DNA of 64,000 nucleotides from Chitinophaga sp. GbtcB8 (GTDB taxonomy: Bacteria; Bacteroidota; Bacteroidia; Chitinophagales; Chitinophagaceae): contig NZ_JAGXJN010000007.1 of assembly GCF_019091455.1 (NCBI RefSeq), forward strand, positions 1 to 64,000, in the 5' to 3' direction. This document shows positions 1-8,186 of this stretch, piece after piece (within the stretch, counting starts at the first letter, position 1; each line of letters opens with the position of its first letter). The notes beneath the pieces were generated by a model. The model did not search any database. It was not told where the DNA came from and saw only the letters and a program-made list of their open reading frames with translations. The position numbers were made by a program, and so were the translations under genes.

Positions 1-993
1 GTATGCATCTGGAAGCCATCTGAAAAAACACCGGTTACCGCACTGGTATGCCAGCATATTGTACAAAGCGTATTTGCCGCCAACCAGGTACCGGAAGGGG
101 TTTGTAACCTGGTAACCGGTGGCCGCGAGGTGGGCGAATGGTTAACGCATGATACCCGTATACCGCTGGTATCCGCCACAGGATCTACCCGCATGGGTAA
201 GGCCGTGGGCAGCGCAGTAGGCGCCCGTTTAGGCAGGGCTTTGCTGGAGCTGGGTGGTAACAATGCCATTATTATCTCTGAAGCAGCCGACCTGGATATG
301 TCGCTCATAGGATGTGTATTTGGCGCCGTGGGTACTGCAGGACAACGCTGTACCTCCACCCGCCGCCTCATTATCCATGAAAGCGTATATGATGCTTTTA
401 CACAAAAGCTGGTGAATGCCTACAAACAGCTTCGTATAGGCGACCCCTTAAATGAAAATAACCACGTAGGCCCGCTGATAGATAAACAGGCCGTGCAGGC
501 CTACCAGCAGGCCCTGGAACAGGTAACAAAACAGGGCGGCCGTTTCCTGGTAGAAGGCCGCGTGCTGGAAGGCAAAGGTTTTGAATCCGGCTGTTATGTA
601 CAGCCTTGCATTGCTGAAGTACAGAACTATTTTGACATTGTGCAGCATGAAACGTTTGCGCCTATATTATACGTGATCAAATATCAAACCCTGGCAGAAG
701 CTATTGATATACAGAATGGTGTACCACAGGGGCTTTCCTCTGCTATTATGACGCTGAACCTGCGGGAGGCGGAGCAGTTCCTTTCCAGCGCAGGTTCTGA
801 CTGTGGTATTGCCAATGTAAATATTGGTACTTCTGGTGCGGAAATAGGCGGCGCTTTTGGCGGTGAAAAGGAAACCGGCGGCGGGCGCGAAAGCGGCTCC
901 GATGCCTGGAAGAACTATATGCGCCGGCAAACCAATACGATCAATTATTCCAACAGTTTGCCACTGGCACAGGGTATTTCCTTTGACCTGTAA
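1..993 (+). CDS. ALDH7-family aldehyde dehydrogenase (antiquitin-like), 5' truncated by window edge
   Basis: The C-terminal 330 residues of an NAD(P)-dependent aldehyde dehydrogenase; the reading frame is open from base 1, so the true start lies outside. The sequence carries ELGGNN with the general-base Glu (codon at 247-249) and GQRCTS with the catalytic Cys (codon at 349-351). It ends with GAFGGEKETGGGRESGSD, then a YMRR-TINYS-LPLAQGI tail. These C-terminal blocks are typical of the ALDH7/antiquitin branch (alpha-aminoadipate semialdehyde dehydrogenase), so a role in lysine or related amino-acid breakdown is likely. That role is inferred from family, not from neighbours. A hairpin terminator follows the stop. 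Family assignment is strong; the exact substrate is not visible. Confidence 0.92.
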   Translation, partial: VCIWKPSEKTPVTALVCQHIVQSVFAANQVPEGVCNLVTGGREVGEWLTHDTRIPLVSATGSTRMGKAVGSAVGARLGRALLELGGNNAIIISEAADLDMSLIGCVFGAVGTAGQRCTSTRRLIIHESVYDAFTQKLVNAYKQLRIGDPLNENNHVGPLIDKQAVQAYQQALEQVTKQGGRFLVEGRVLEGKGFESGCYVQPCIAEVQNYFDIVQHETFAPILYVIKYQTLAEAIDIQNGVPQGLSSAIMTLNLREAEQFLSSAGSDCGIANVNIGTSGAEIGGAFGGEKETGGGRESGSDAWKNYMRRQTNTINYSNSLPLAQGISFDL

Positions 994-1010
994 TGATATG
1001 TTTTTTAATG

Positions 1011-1066
1011 GCCTGGCGCCGGGTTATGTGTTGCAAAAGCACCTGACTCCGGCGCCGGGCTTTTAT
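1011..1066 (+). terminator. Hairpin downstream of ALDH gene
   Basis: GCCTGGCGCCGG (1011-1022) pairs with CCGGCGCCGGGC (1049-1060), a 12-bp stem with one G-T pair, followed by TTTTA. The loop is long (26 nt). It lies 17 nt after the ALDH stop and probably ends that transcript. Confidence 0.55.
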
Positions 1067-1183
1067 GGAAGCTGTTGTCACAGACTACCGGTAAGCCCTA
1101 TACGGGAATAAAATGCCCTTCTCTTATCAATATGCTGCTTTGCAACAAAACTGCAATTGCATTAAACTAAATAATATATATAA

Positions 1184-1191
1184 TATTTTTG
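1184..1191 (+). promoter_or_regulatory. Candidate -7 box TATTTTTG
   Basis: Perfect match to TAnnTTTG. A TTG lies at 1157-1159, a slightly long spacing for a -33 box. It would start a transcript near 1197 that ends at the strong terminator at 1292-1319. Confidence 0.35.
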
Positions 1192-1196
1192 ATTTT

Positions 1197-1319
1197 GTAA
1201 GCTATTTAGCAACAATAGCACAAGCTCAACAATAAAGTAGTGATCCTGGGCGTTTTAGATGTTTGATTTTTTCCCTTTGTATATAAAAAAGAAGCGAGGT
1301 TAGAGAACCTCGCTTTTTC
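1197..1319 (+). ncRNA. Candidate small RNA, about 120 nt
   Basis: A stretch with no real coding frame (only 14 codons from 1260) sits between a perfect -7 box (1184-1191) and a strong intrinsic terminator (1292-1319). It is detached from the ALDH gene, which has its own terminator. This fits an independent short transcript. There is no match to any RNA family I recognise, so it is a prediction from signals only. Confidence 0.3.
1292..1319 (+). terminator. Strong intrinsic terminator
   Basis: AAGCGAGGTT (1292-1301) and AACCTCGCTT (1306-1315) form a perfect 10-bp stem with a 4-nt loop AGAG, followed by a T run; an A run precedes it, so it could work on both strands. No protein gene ends here. 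Confidence 0.8.
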
Positions 1320-1425
1320 GTTAAACGGAAACCATGCTTATGAGAAAAACGTCTGTCAGCCTGAGATGGCTTTCAAACATTCTTCTAGCAATAAATATTA
1401 TACTTTTTTCCGACAATTCATATTC

Positions 1426-1433
1426 TACTTTTG
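1426..1433 (+). promoter_or_regulatory. Candidate -7 box TACTTTTG
   Basis: Perfect TAnnTTTG match 406 bp upstream of the subtilase start. No gene begins directly downstream, so it may be chance or give a long leader. Confidence 0.2.
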
Positions 1434-1838
1434 TGCTATAATCCTTCCTTGTGGGTTCTATTAATCCTATTTTTTCACCCCGCATTTAATATTAAGTTAG
1501 CTGGTAAATCTATCCATCTTTTTAATGCATTGATTATTAACTTTTTGTTTATATCTACCTGAGGTATTGCATGAATTTAACAGCTGCTGATGTGGGAAAA
1601 AAAAGCAAGAATTTTTGCAATCAAAAAGCGCTGTTGCAATTCGCTGCTCAGTGATCAGCTTTTTTGAACGCTCGTCAGAATGTTGTCTTGTAGTAATTCC
1701 ATTTTACATATCTTTAACCAAATATGGTATTTAAATTGTTTATGATAAGACGTTTATTTACCTGTATTATATTACAAGTGTTTTTCATTGAGAACCTGTT
1801 TATAATGCAAGGTTCCATCTGACTTAAAATAAATTTAA

Positions 1839-3509
1839 ATGATTGTACGCAGAGCAGTGGCCGTACTGGCGGGAAGTGTTGTGCTAATGACAGCCTCGAT
1901 CAGCACATTTGCACAAGGCACATCAATTCCCAGGAACTGGCACTTATTAAGCTATGACAAGGACAGTGTGTTGGGGATTAGCGCAGAAAAAGCTTACAAA
2001 GAGCTATTAAAAGGCAAAAAGAGCACACCGGTAGTAGTGGCCGTAATAGATTCAGGCATTGATACTACCCATGAGGACCTCAAATCCATACTTTGGACCA
2101 ATCCAAAGGAAATTCCCGGTAACAACATAGATGATGATGGTAATGGTTATGTGGATGATATTCACGGCTGGAATTTCCTGGGCGGCAAAGATGGCCGCAG
2201 CATAAAGGAAGCCTCTGATGAAGCTACCCGCGAATACCTGCGTTACCGCCGCATTTATGGCAACCCGGATTCTACCATGGACCGTACCTCCCGGGAATAC
2301 GCCTACTGGCAAAAGCTGGTGGAGAAGGTTGTAAAACCTACCAGCCAGTATAAAGCCTCTTACCGCACTATGACCAAGCTGCATGATAACATGCTGAAGT
2401 GCGCCAACATCCTGACCACTTACCTGAAACAGGATGACTTTAACGGTCCGCGCCTGGATAGTATAGAAACTACCGACCAGGATGTAATGGTGGCTAAGAA
2501 CTTCATGACCCGCCTGCTGCAAAGTACCGGCGAGCAGAACGTAGCCTACCTGGACTTTAAATCAGAGTTTGAAGAGTACATTGATGATCTGAAAAAGAAA
2601 GCTGAAAGAGCAGACGAAGGCGAAGTAGATAAACGCAAGGAAATTGTAGGCGATAATACAGACGATATTAACGACAAATACTACGGCAATAATGACGTAA
2701 TGGGCGAATTTGCCTTTCACGGCACCCACGTATCCGGCATTATTGCAGCTGCCCGCAATAACGGCCTGGGTATTGATGGTGTAGCGGATAACGTACGTAT
2801 TATGGCGGTAAAAGTAGTACCGGACGGTGATGAGCGTGATAAAGATGTAGCCCTGGGTATCCGTTATGCGGTGGACAATGGCGCCAAGGTTATTAACATG
2901 AGCTTTGGTAAAGGATTTTCCCCGAATAAGGACTGGGTGGATGATGCTATCAGGTATGCTGAATCAAAAGGCGTATTGCTGATCCATGCAGCAGGTAACG
3001 ATGCCAGTGATAATGATGTGGTGGACAACTTCCCCAGCGCACATTATAACGATCATAGCCGGGCTACCAACGTGATCACGGTAGGCGCTTCCGGCGCCGG
3101 ACGCAAGACTTCCAAAGTGGCCAATTTTTCCAACTACGGCAAAACAGAGGTGGACCTGTTTGCACCCGGCGTGCAGATCTACTCTACCGTACCAGGTGGT
3201 AATAAATACGGCAGCGCCAGCGGTACCAGCATGGCCGCCCCGGTTGTAACCGGTGTAGCAGCCCTGGTACTCTCCTACTACCCCAGCCTGACTGCACAGC
3301 AGCTGAAAATGGTATTGGAAAAAAGCGTATCGCCTTTAACGGACAGCATGGTAACCAAACCCGGTACAGAAGAAAAAGTACCATTCAGCAGCCTGTCTGT
3401 AACCGGTGGTATTGTAAATGCTTACAATGCCCTGCAGCTGGCAGACAGCATGGTGAATGGCGATAAAAAGAAGGGCAAGCCAAAGCTGCAGCCCGTGAAG
3501 AAAGGATAA
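1839..3509 (+). CDS. Exported S8 family serine peptidase (subtilase)
   Basis: 556 aa, with an N-terminal signal peptide ending near AQ at residue 26. The subtilisin triad is visible: Asp71 in VIDSGID, His294 in HGTHVSG and Ser464 in SGTSMAAP, with the oxyanion Asn387 in AAGN. About 220 residues separate Asp from His, against about 30 in subtilisin. The insert is charged, rich in K, E and D, and likely helical. There is no T9SS sorting domain; the tail after the catalytic domain is short and basic, so a periplasmic enzyme is likely. It is probably monocistronic, with a terminator just after the stop. Substrate unknown. Confidence 0.93.
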   Translation: MIVRRAVAVLAGSVVLMTASISTFAQGTSIPRNWHLLSYDKDSVLGISAEKAYKELLKGKKSTPVVVAVIDSGIDTTHEDLKSILWTNPKEIPGNNIDDDGNGYVDDIHGWNFLGGKDGRSIKEASDEATREYLRYRRIYGNPDSTMDRTSREYAYWQKLVEKVVKPTSQYKASYRTMTKLHDNMLKCANILTTYLKQDDFNGPRLDSIETTDQDVMVAKNFMTRLLQSTGEQNVAYLDFKSEFEEYIDDLKKKAERADEGEVDKRKEIVGDNTDDINDKYYGNNDVMGEFAFHGTHVSGIIAAARNNGLGIDGVADNVRIMAVKVVPDGDERDKDVALGIRYAVDNGAKVINMSFGKGFSPNKDWVDDAIRYAESKGVLLIHAAGNDASDNDVVDNFPSAHYNDHSRATNVITVGASGAGRKTSKVANFSNYGKTEVDLFAPGVQIYSTVPGGNKYGSASGTSMAAPVVTGVAALVLSYYPSLTAQQLKMVLEKSVSPLTDSMVTKPGTEEKVPFSSLSVTGGIVNAYNALQLADSMVNGDKKKGKPKLQPVKKG

Positions 3510-3527
3510 ACAATTAATAATTAATAA

Positions 3528-3580
3528 GAGAAGCGCTAAATGCGGTGAGTTGATCACTACATTTAGCGCTTCTCGTTTTA
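3528..3580. terminator. Bidirectional terminator between convergent genes
   Basis: GAGAAGCGCTAAATG (3528-3542) is perfectly complementary to 3560-3574. The inner GTGA/TCAC (3545-3548, 3554-3557) extends the stem, and a T run follows. It serves the subtilase gene and the opposing DUF4870 gene. Confidence 0.8.
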
Positions 3581-3587
3581 TAAAACA

Positions 3588-4001
3588 TTATTTAACGATA
3601 CGCAGGCAAAGCGGGTACCGGTACCGGATACCTTTATTGGCGCGTACGGCTGCAATAATAGAGAAAATGATATTCAGAAGTGATACAATGCCGTACAAGC
3701 TGATGGCGGAACCAAAGCTATGCCAGCCATCAAAATCATGATCGCGCCAGATGGAGCGGAAGGCCCAGATGCCGTGCCGCAGGCTGATCAGCAGGCCAAT
3801 AGCTACATTTACCAGGCTTAAAGTGATCTGGAAGTTAAGGGCTTCTTTACCCTGATCATCAATGAAGGCGGATTCATTACGTTTAATGAGCCACATTACC
3901 AGGGCCCCTATAATATTTCCCACAAACGATAAGATGAACATCCCTATTAGTCCGCCCAGGTGTACCAGGGCGCCCCAGGTTCTTTCTTGATTCTGATCCA
4001 T
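3588..4001 (-). CDS. DUF4870 domain-containing membrane protein
   Basis: 137 aa, beginning MDQNQERTWGALVHLGGLIG. It has three to four hydrophobic segments (about residues 10-40, 55-80 and 95-125) separated by an IKRNESAFIDDQGKEALNFQ motif that is typical of DUF4870. The family is an inner-membrane protein of unknown function, widespread in bacteria. It converges on the subtilase gene across a shared terminator, and rnpB lies upstream in the same direction. Family call is good; function cannot be given. Confidence 0.88.
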   Translation of the reverse strand: MDQNQERTWGALVHLGGLIGMFILSFVGNIIGALVMWLIKRNESAFIDDQGKEALNFQITLSLVNVAIGLLISLRHGIWAFRSIWRDHDFDGWHSFGSAISLYGIVSLLNIIFSIIAAVRANKGIRYRYPLCLRIVK

Positions 4002-4060
4002 AAAAGTATATGCGTTTTAGTTTGGTTGCTGCGGTATAGGTACAAACAAATAACATAAAA

Positions 4061-4427
4061 CTACAAACCTGTAAGCCGGATTCTGTTTCCCGGTTTGCAC
4101 CGGAACTGCTATCATTTATCTGCGGTAACGCTCACACGTTACCTGTATCTGCCTACCCTCGGTCATCGGGCGGGCAGCCCTCAAACGACCGTATACATGG
4201 CATTTCAGCACGCAAGGTTTACCCTTCCAACATGTTGCCATATCAGAACGTGGGCCCTTACCCCACATTTTCACCCTTACCCCGGCAAGCCGTGGCGGTT
4301 ATTTTCTGTGGCACTGTCTGTATCCCGGCCTGCGCCGGGATCCCACCCGTTAGGTGGTGCGTTGCCCTATGCTGTCCGGACTTTCCTTCCTTCCGTTTAA
4401 CGGGAAAGACGATAGCACGGTTTGTAG
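4061..4427 (-). ncRNA. rnpB: RNase P RNA, bacterial type A
   Basis: Read on the minus strand, the 5' part carries GGAAGGAAAGTCCGGACAGC and the 3' part carries ACAGAATCCGGCTTACAGG, the two conserved halves of the catalytic core (P4 region). An internal ACAGAAAATAACCGCC block is the usual conserved region II. The ends CTACAAACC (4427-4419) and GGTTTGTAG (4069-4061) pair as helix P1, which fixes the boundaries to within a few bases. It is the ribozyme that matures tRNA 5' ends. The promoter probably lies at 4444-4451, right beside the stop codon of the next gene. Confidence 0.95.
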
Positions 4428-4443
4428 TTTACGTTATTTGCGT

Positions 4444-4451
4444 TAAAGTTA
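4444..4451 (-). promoter_or_regulatory. Candidate rnpB -7 box TAACTTTA
   Basis: Seven of eight match to TAnnTTTG on the minus strand, about 16 bases before the P1 5' end of rnpB and directly after the upstream gene's stop codon (4452-4454). No clear -33 box. Confidence 0.4.
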
Positions 4452-5477
4452 CTAATATTTAAAGGATATCTCCGTGGCCCCATATCCGTACCGGGGATGG
4501 TACTCGTTCACAAAATTACCTGCTTCCGGGGTTTGCCGCAGCAGCTGATGAATTTCATCGCGCAGCTTTCCTTTGCCCAGGCCGTGTATCACGATCATGC
4601 TTGGTTGTTTGTGCGCAATGGCCAGGTCCAGATAACGCTGAAATTCATTTAACTGAATGGCCAGGATAGCTATATTGCTTAAACCCCTCCACTCGTCAAT
4701 GAGCTTTTCTATATGCAGATCTACTTCATACTTTGGCTCCAGGGGCGCATCGGGCGCCAGCTGTATCTTACTGTATAAAGGCGATAGTTTGCTGATATCC
4801 TCTGCTTCAAAACCGTAACGGGTATCGGGTTGTTTGTCCGGGTACTTCTCAAACAGCGGGAAGCTCAGCATGGCATCCCGGCGTATATGCAGCTCATTGA
4901 GCTGCTGGAATAACTGTTTAGGCTTTATTTTCCAGACCTTATTAAATGAAGGCGCCAGCCTGGGATCTTTATCCCTTGGGTAAAAAGTAAATTCAAAACG
5001 CGGGCTGTCGTTCAGAGATTCAAATAACAGGTCCGACAGGTAAAAGTGGCTGAAGGGCTGCAGATCATTCTTAATTTCCAGGTCCAGCTGTTGTTTAAGC
5101 CACACGCGGAAGTGTAAGGTGTAGCTGCGCTGGGTTTCATTGAGCAAATGGAATTTCAGCAGCTGTATATTTTCCTCATAACCATCTGCCTGGTATACCG
5201 GCAGTATGGAAAGGAACATGCCTTTATCTGTTTTGAAAGTTTCGTGCTTTTTCTTCTCTACGGGCAGCTCGTCGCCAGGTATTTTACGGGGTGCTGCTGC
5301 AGGCAGCTTCTTTTCCGTAAACCGGTAAAAATAAGGGAAGTCTATCTGGTCAAGGTATACAGGGAAAGTGGTCTTACCAACTTCCACCATTACCATTTCC
5401 CGGTTCACAATATCCACTACGGTCCCCTCCTCCTTTGAATGGAGTAAGATGATCTTATCGCCTATTTCATATTTCAT
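4452..5477 (-). CDS. DUF2027 and Smr domain protein
   Basis: 341 aa. The N-terminus MKYEIGDKIILLHSKEEGTV looks like the small beta-barrel that starts Bacteroidota DUF2027 proteins. The middle (about 90-190) is a beta-rich domain of unknown role. The C-terminal 85 residues carry the Smr (MutS2 C-terminal) signature: EVDLHIEKL, a long helix, IVIHGLGKGKLRDEIHQLL, and a closing YGATEISF. Smr domains bind or nick nucleic acids, so a role in DNA or RNA handling is inferred. It is upstream of rnpB in the same direction. Confidence 0.88.
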   Translation of the reverse strand: MKYEIGDKIILLHSKEEGTVVDIVNREMVMVEVGKTTFPVYLDQIDFPYFYRFTEKKLPAAAPRKIPGDELPVEKKKHETFKTDKGMFLSILPVYQADGYEENIQLLKFHLLNETQRSYTLHFRVWLKQQLDLEIKNDLQPFSHFYLSDLLFESLNDSPRFEFTFYPRDKDPRLAPSFNKVWKIKPKQLFQQLNELHIRRDAMLSFPLFEKYPDKQPDTRYGFEAEDISKLSPLYSKIQLAPDAPLEPKYEVDLHIEKLIDEWRGLSNIAILAIQLNEFQRYLDLAIAHKQPSMIVIHGLGKGKLRDEIHQLLRQTPEAGNFVNEYHPRYGYGATEISFKY

Positions 5478-5498
5478 GATTGCATTCTCTCCCCTGAC

Positions 5499-5676
5499 AA
5501 TTTAGATTACGATGTTTTTGGAATGTAAAATGTAAAATTTTAATCTTAAATGTAAAAGTTAAATACACTGATGTGCTGCATATTGACTTTTACATTTGAA
5601 ATTTTACATTTATGATTTTACATTCTCTTAATCCGAACCTCAAATCTAAATGGTAAAATCGTAAATCTAAAATCGG
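5499..5676. repeat. Large AT-rich inverted repeat element
   Basis: Arms 5521-5565 and 5581-5625 are imperfect reverse complements built from repeated ATGTAAAA words. They are flanked by a second inverted pair, TTTAGATTACGAT near 5501 and CGTAAATCTAAAATC at 5660-5674. Together this makes a nested palindrome of about 180 bp between two minus-strand genes. No coding potential. Confidence 0.6.
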
Positions 5677-5688
5677 ATTTCCCGTATG

Positions 5689-6126
5689 TCAGGCAGGATG
5701 CCGCCGCATGTATTCATCCACAGAAAGAGGGCCGCTGCCTTCTATCAGGAAAAACACCAGTAATAGCAGCACTGCAATGGAAAGGCCGGGAATGCTGTGT
5801 ACTGCAAACAGCCCTGTGCGGGAGTGCTCAAAAAACAGGGCTCCTACTAACACCGGTATGTTCACTAATACTGCCAGCCGGGTTAACGAACCTAACATAA
5901 TGAGCAAGCCCCCGGCCAGGTGGGCAAATACAATGTAATGTGCCAGCGCGAAGGATATTACTGTTAGTGTTGGTTTTTCGTTGATCATTGCTGTTAGCGC
6001 ATCCCGGTTCTGTACGAACAAAACGCCCATCCAGAATAGAAAAATGCCTAAGCAAATGCGCACAGCATCCAGCCACTTGGGATGATGCCTGTCGCCCCAG
6101 ATCTCAATTTTCTGTAGCAAAGTCAT
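5689..6126 (-). CDS. DoxX family membrane protein
   Basis: 145 aa from the ATG at 6126; an in-frame TTG at 6147 is possible, but ATG is the norm here. Four hydrophobic segments are visible, beginning with the DAVRICLGIFLFWMGVLF segment, then an AHYIVFAHLAGGLLIMLG segment, VLVGALFF, and a C-terminal IAVLLLLVFFLIEGSGPLSVDEY. The pattern is that of the DoxX/SURF4-like four-helix family. Members are associated with redox or quinone-linked membrane functions; the precise role is unknown. Confidence 0.85.
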   Translation of the reverse strand: MTLLQKIEIWGDRHHPKWLDAVRICLGIFLFWMGVLFVQNRDALTAMINEKPTLTVISFALAHYIVFAHLAGGLLIMLGSLTRLAVLVNIPVLVGALFFEHSRTGLFAVHSIPGLSIAVLLLLVFFLIEGSGPLSVDEYMRRHPA

Positions 6127-6507
6127 AACATTCAGTTTTAGGATCAAAGAACTACTATACTGAAGTTACGAAAAAAGGAGCGCATTCAGGGCAGGCTTGG
6201 CGGTTGGGGGATAATCTTTGTTTTGCTTGGTTCATTGGATTGTGTTTCCTCCTTGCAGCTCCAACTCCGGACTGCGCCCGCCTGTTTGGATAATGATGAG
6301 GCATGAGGAAGCGTGGCAGCGTTGGTGTGTTATGGTGCTTTGTCAAGCGTGTGGCGCCGGGCAAAGGTCCGTCATTTGGACCTGCAAGGAAGAAGCGGAT
6401 GAAGGCCCACTTAGGGGAACTACGAATTGTCAATTACGGATTACGAGTTGAATGCACCGGATGAACGCCGAAGCCATTGTCCTGCCTTATGCTTTCTGCT
6501 TTGCGCT
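6127..6507. other. Intergenic region without a gene
   Basis: About 380 bp with only short frames that have no recognisable content. Near 6484-6518 lies a GCTTT-rich stretch (tgctttctgctttgcgcttt), a word type that recurs at 16.66-16.86 kb. The region should contain the DoxX promoter, but no clear -7 box is visible. Confidence 0.6.
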
Positions 6508-8139
6508 TTATGCTTTAGCCGTGCTGAGTTTACTATTACGGTAGCTGTAGCTGAAATAGATCACCAGGCCGGTGAGGAGCCATATGGCGAAAACGATCCA
6601 GTTCTTGAGGCCCATCTCCGTCATGAGATAAAAACAGCTTAAAAGGCCTAAAACCGGTATCAGTGACAGTTTACGGAGGAATGAGAATATAGTGATGAGG
6701 ATTGCTACGATGGTAAATAAATAGAAAGGTATGTTATGCTTCCAAACATCCCAGCCGCCGGCAAAGGACCACTTATCCCCGATCTGGGTATGGAACAGGA
6801 TAATGAAAAGCACAATAAGCCCTGGTACTATCCATTGCCCGTTAATATAAGGCAGCTGAAAACGCTGGGTATTACTCTCCTCACGGGGCAGCAGCAATAC
6901 GCCGCCGCATACCAGTATGAAGGCGAACAAAGTACCAATGCTGGTAAGGTCTGTTACAATAGTAAGGTTCAGGAACAGGGCCGGTACGCCTACCAGTATG
7001 CCGGTGATGATGGTGGCAAAAGAAGGCGTTTTAAAGCGCGGGTGTATTTTGCTGAAACGCTTTGGCAGCAGGGCGACGCGGCTCATGCTCATCCAGATGC
7101 GGGGCTGCCCGATCTGGAATACCAGCAATACAGTGGTGGTGGCAATTACAGCGCTGACAGAAATAATATAGCTGACCCATTTCAGGTTCACCGCATCAAA
7201 CACAAAAGCCAGCGGATCCGATACCTTCAGCTGGGTAAAAGGCACCATGCCGGTAAGCACCAGTGAAATAAGAATGTATAGTATGGTACAAATGATCAGA
7301 GAGTAGAACATACCCCGGGGCAGATCGCGCTGCGGATTCGTACATTCCTCGGCGGTAGTGCTTACCGCATCAAACCCAATATAGGCAAAGAACACCGCGG
7401 ACACGCCTTTTAACACACCGGAAAAACCGTTGGGCATAAAGGGATGCCAGTTATCTGTATTCACATAAAAAGCGCCCAGCACTATCACAAAAAGGATAAC
7501 CAGGATCTTAAACGCCACCATGAAGTTGGCGCTGCGCTTACTTTCCTGTATGCCCACATAGGCCAGCCAGGTAATGAACACCACTATCAGGAAAGCCGGC
7601 AGGTTCAATATAATGGGAATGCTACCGATATGCGGGGCTGCCGCCAGGATCTCCGGGGTAGCATTGTCGTAATTGCTGATCAGCCAACCGGGCAGCGGCA
7701 AACCTATACCGCTCAATAAATTATTAAAATAGCCGCTCCAGGAAATGGCAACGGCTATGTTTCCAATAGCATATTCCAGTATCAGCGACCACCCGATAAC
7801 CCAGGCAGCCAGCTCACCAAACGTTACATATGAATAAGTGTATGCGCTGCCGGATACCGGCACACGCGATGCAAATTCCGCATAACAAAGTGCAGAGAAA
7901 CCACAGGTTATAGCCGTGATAATGAACAGGACAGATACGCCAGGTCCGCCATGGAAGGAGGCCTCCCCAATGGTGGAGAAGATGCCTGCGCCAATTACGG
8001 CGGCAATACCCATAGCGGTGAGGTCTTTTACTTTTAGTACCCTGTGCAGAGATCCTGTTCCATGCGCGTCTGTTAACCCTTCCCTTGCATCCTTCAGTAT
8101 AGTGGATAATGACTTCCTGCGGAATAACGACTTAGACAA
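6508..8139 (-). CDS. APC family amino acid permease (cationic amino acid transporter type)
   Basis: 543 aa with about 13-14 hydrophobic segments. The first transmembrane block reads AMGIAAVIGAGIFSTIGEAS, the substrate-binding GAGIF motif of the APC superfamily; CAT/YfnA-like proteins share this layout and the soluble N-terminal RRKS-LKDA stretch. It imports amino acids across the inner membrane by proton symport; the substrate cannot be told from sequence. No ATG is available at the N-terminus: a TTG at 8139 gives MSKSLFRRKS, as expected for homologues, and the frame is closed upstream. It follows the polyprenyl synthase gene by 47 nt and may be cotranscribed. Confidence 0.9.
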   Translation of the reverse strand: MSKSLFRRKSLSTILKDAREGLTDAHGTGSLHRVLKVKDLTAMGIAAVIGAGIFSTIGEASFHGGPGVSVLFIITAITCGFSALCYAEFASRVPVSGSAYTYSYVTFGELAAWVIGWSLILEYAIGNIAVAISWSGYFNNLLSGIGLPLPGWLISNYDNATPEILAAAPHIGSIPIILNLPAFLIVVFITWLAYVGIQESKRSANFMVAFKILVILFVIVLGAFYVNTDNWHPFMPNGFSGVLKGVSAVFFAYIGFDAVSTTAEECTNPQRDLPRGMFYSLIICTILYILISLVLTGMVPFTQLKVSDPLAFVFDAVNLKWVSYIISVSAVIATTTVLLVFQIGQPRIWMSMSRVALLPKRFSKIHPRFKTPSFATIITGILVGVPALFLNLTIVTDLTSIGTLFAFILVCGGVLLLPREESNTQRFQLPYINGQWIVPGLIVLFIILFHTQIGDKWSFAGGWDVWKHNIPFYLFTIVAILITIFSFLRKLSLIPVLGLLSCFYLMTEMGLKNWIVFAIWLLTGLVIYFSYSYRNSKLSTAKA

Positions 8140-8186
8140 AGCAAGTTCAATTTTGGTGATCTGCGAATATAATGAGATTTACGATG

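Larger units (their letters stand above)
994..1838. other. 845-bp AT-rich intergenic region
   Basis: No convincing protein gene is present. It holds the ALDH terminator, a possible small RNA with its own terminator (about 1197-1319), and two perfect matches to the Bacteroidota -7 box TAnnTTTG (1184-1191 and 1426-1433). A 35-codon open frame beginning at 1334 has a hydrophobic stretch but no visible ribosome-binding site or homology, and I do not call it. The last 100 bp before the subtilase gene must contain its promoter, but I see no clean consensus there. Confidence 0.6.

Noticed and set aside
1334..1441. 35-codon frame with hydrophobic stretch
   Set aside because: No ribosome-binding site, no homology, and it contains a candidate promoter box; likely chance in AT-rich DNA.
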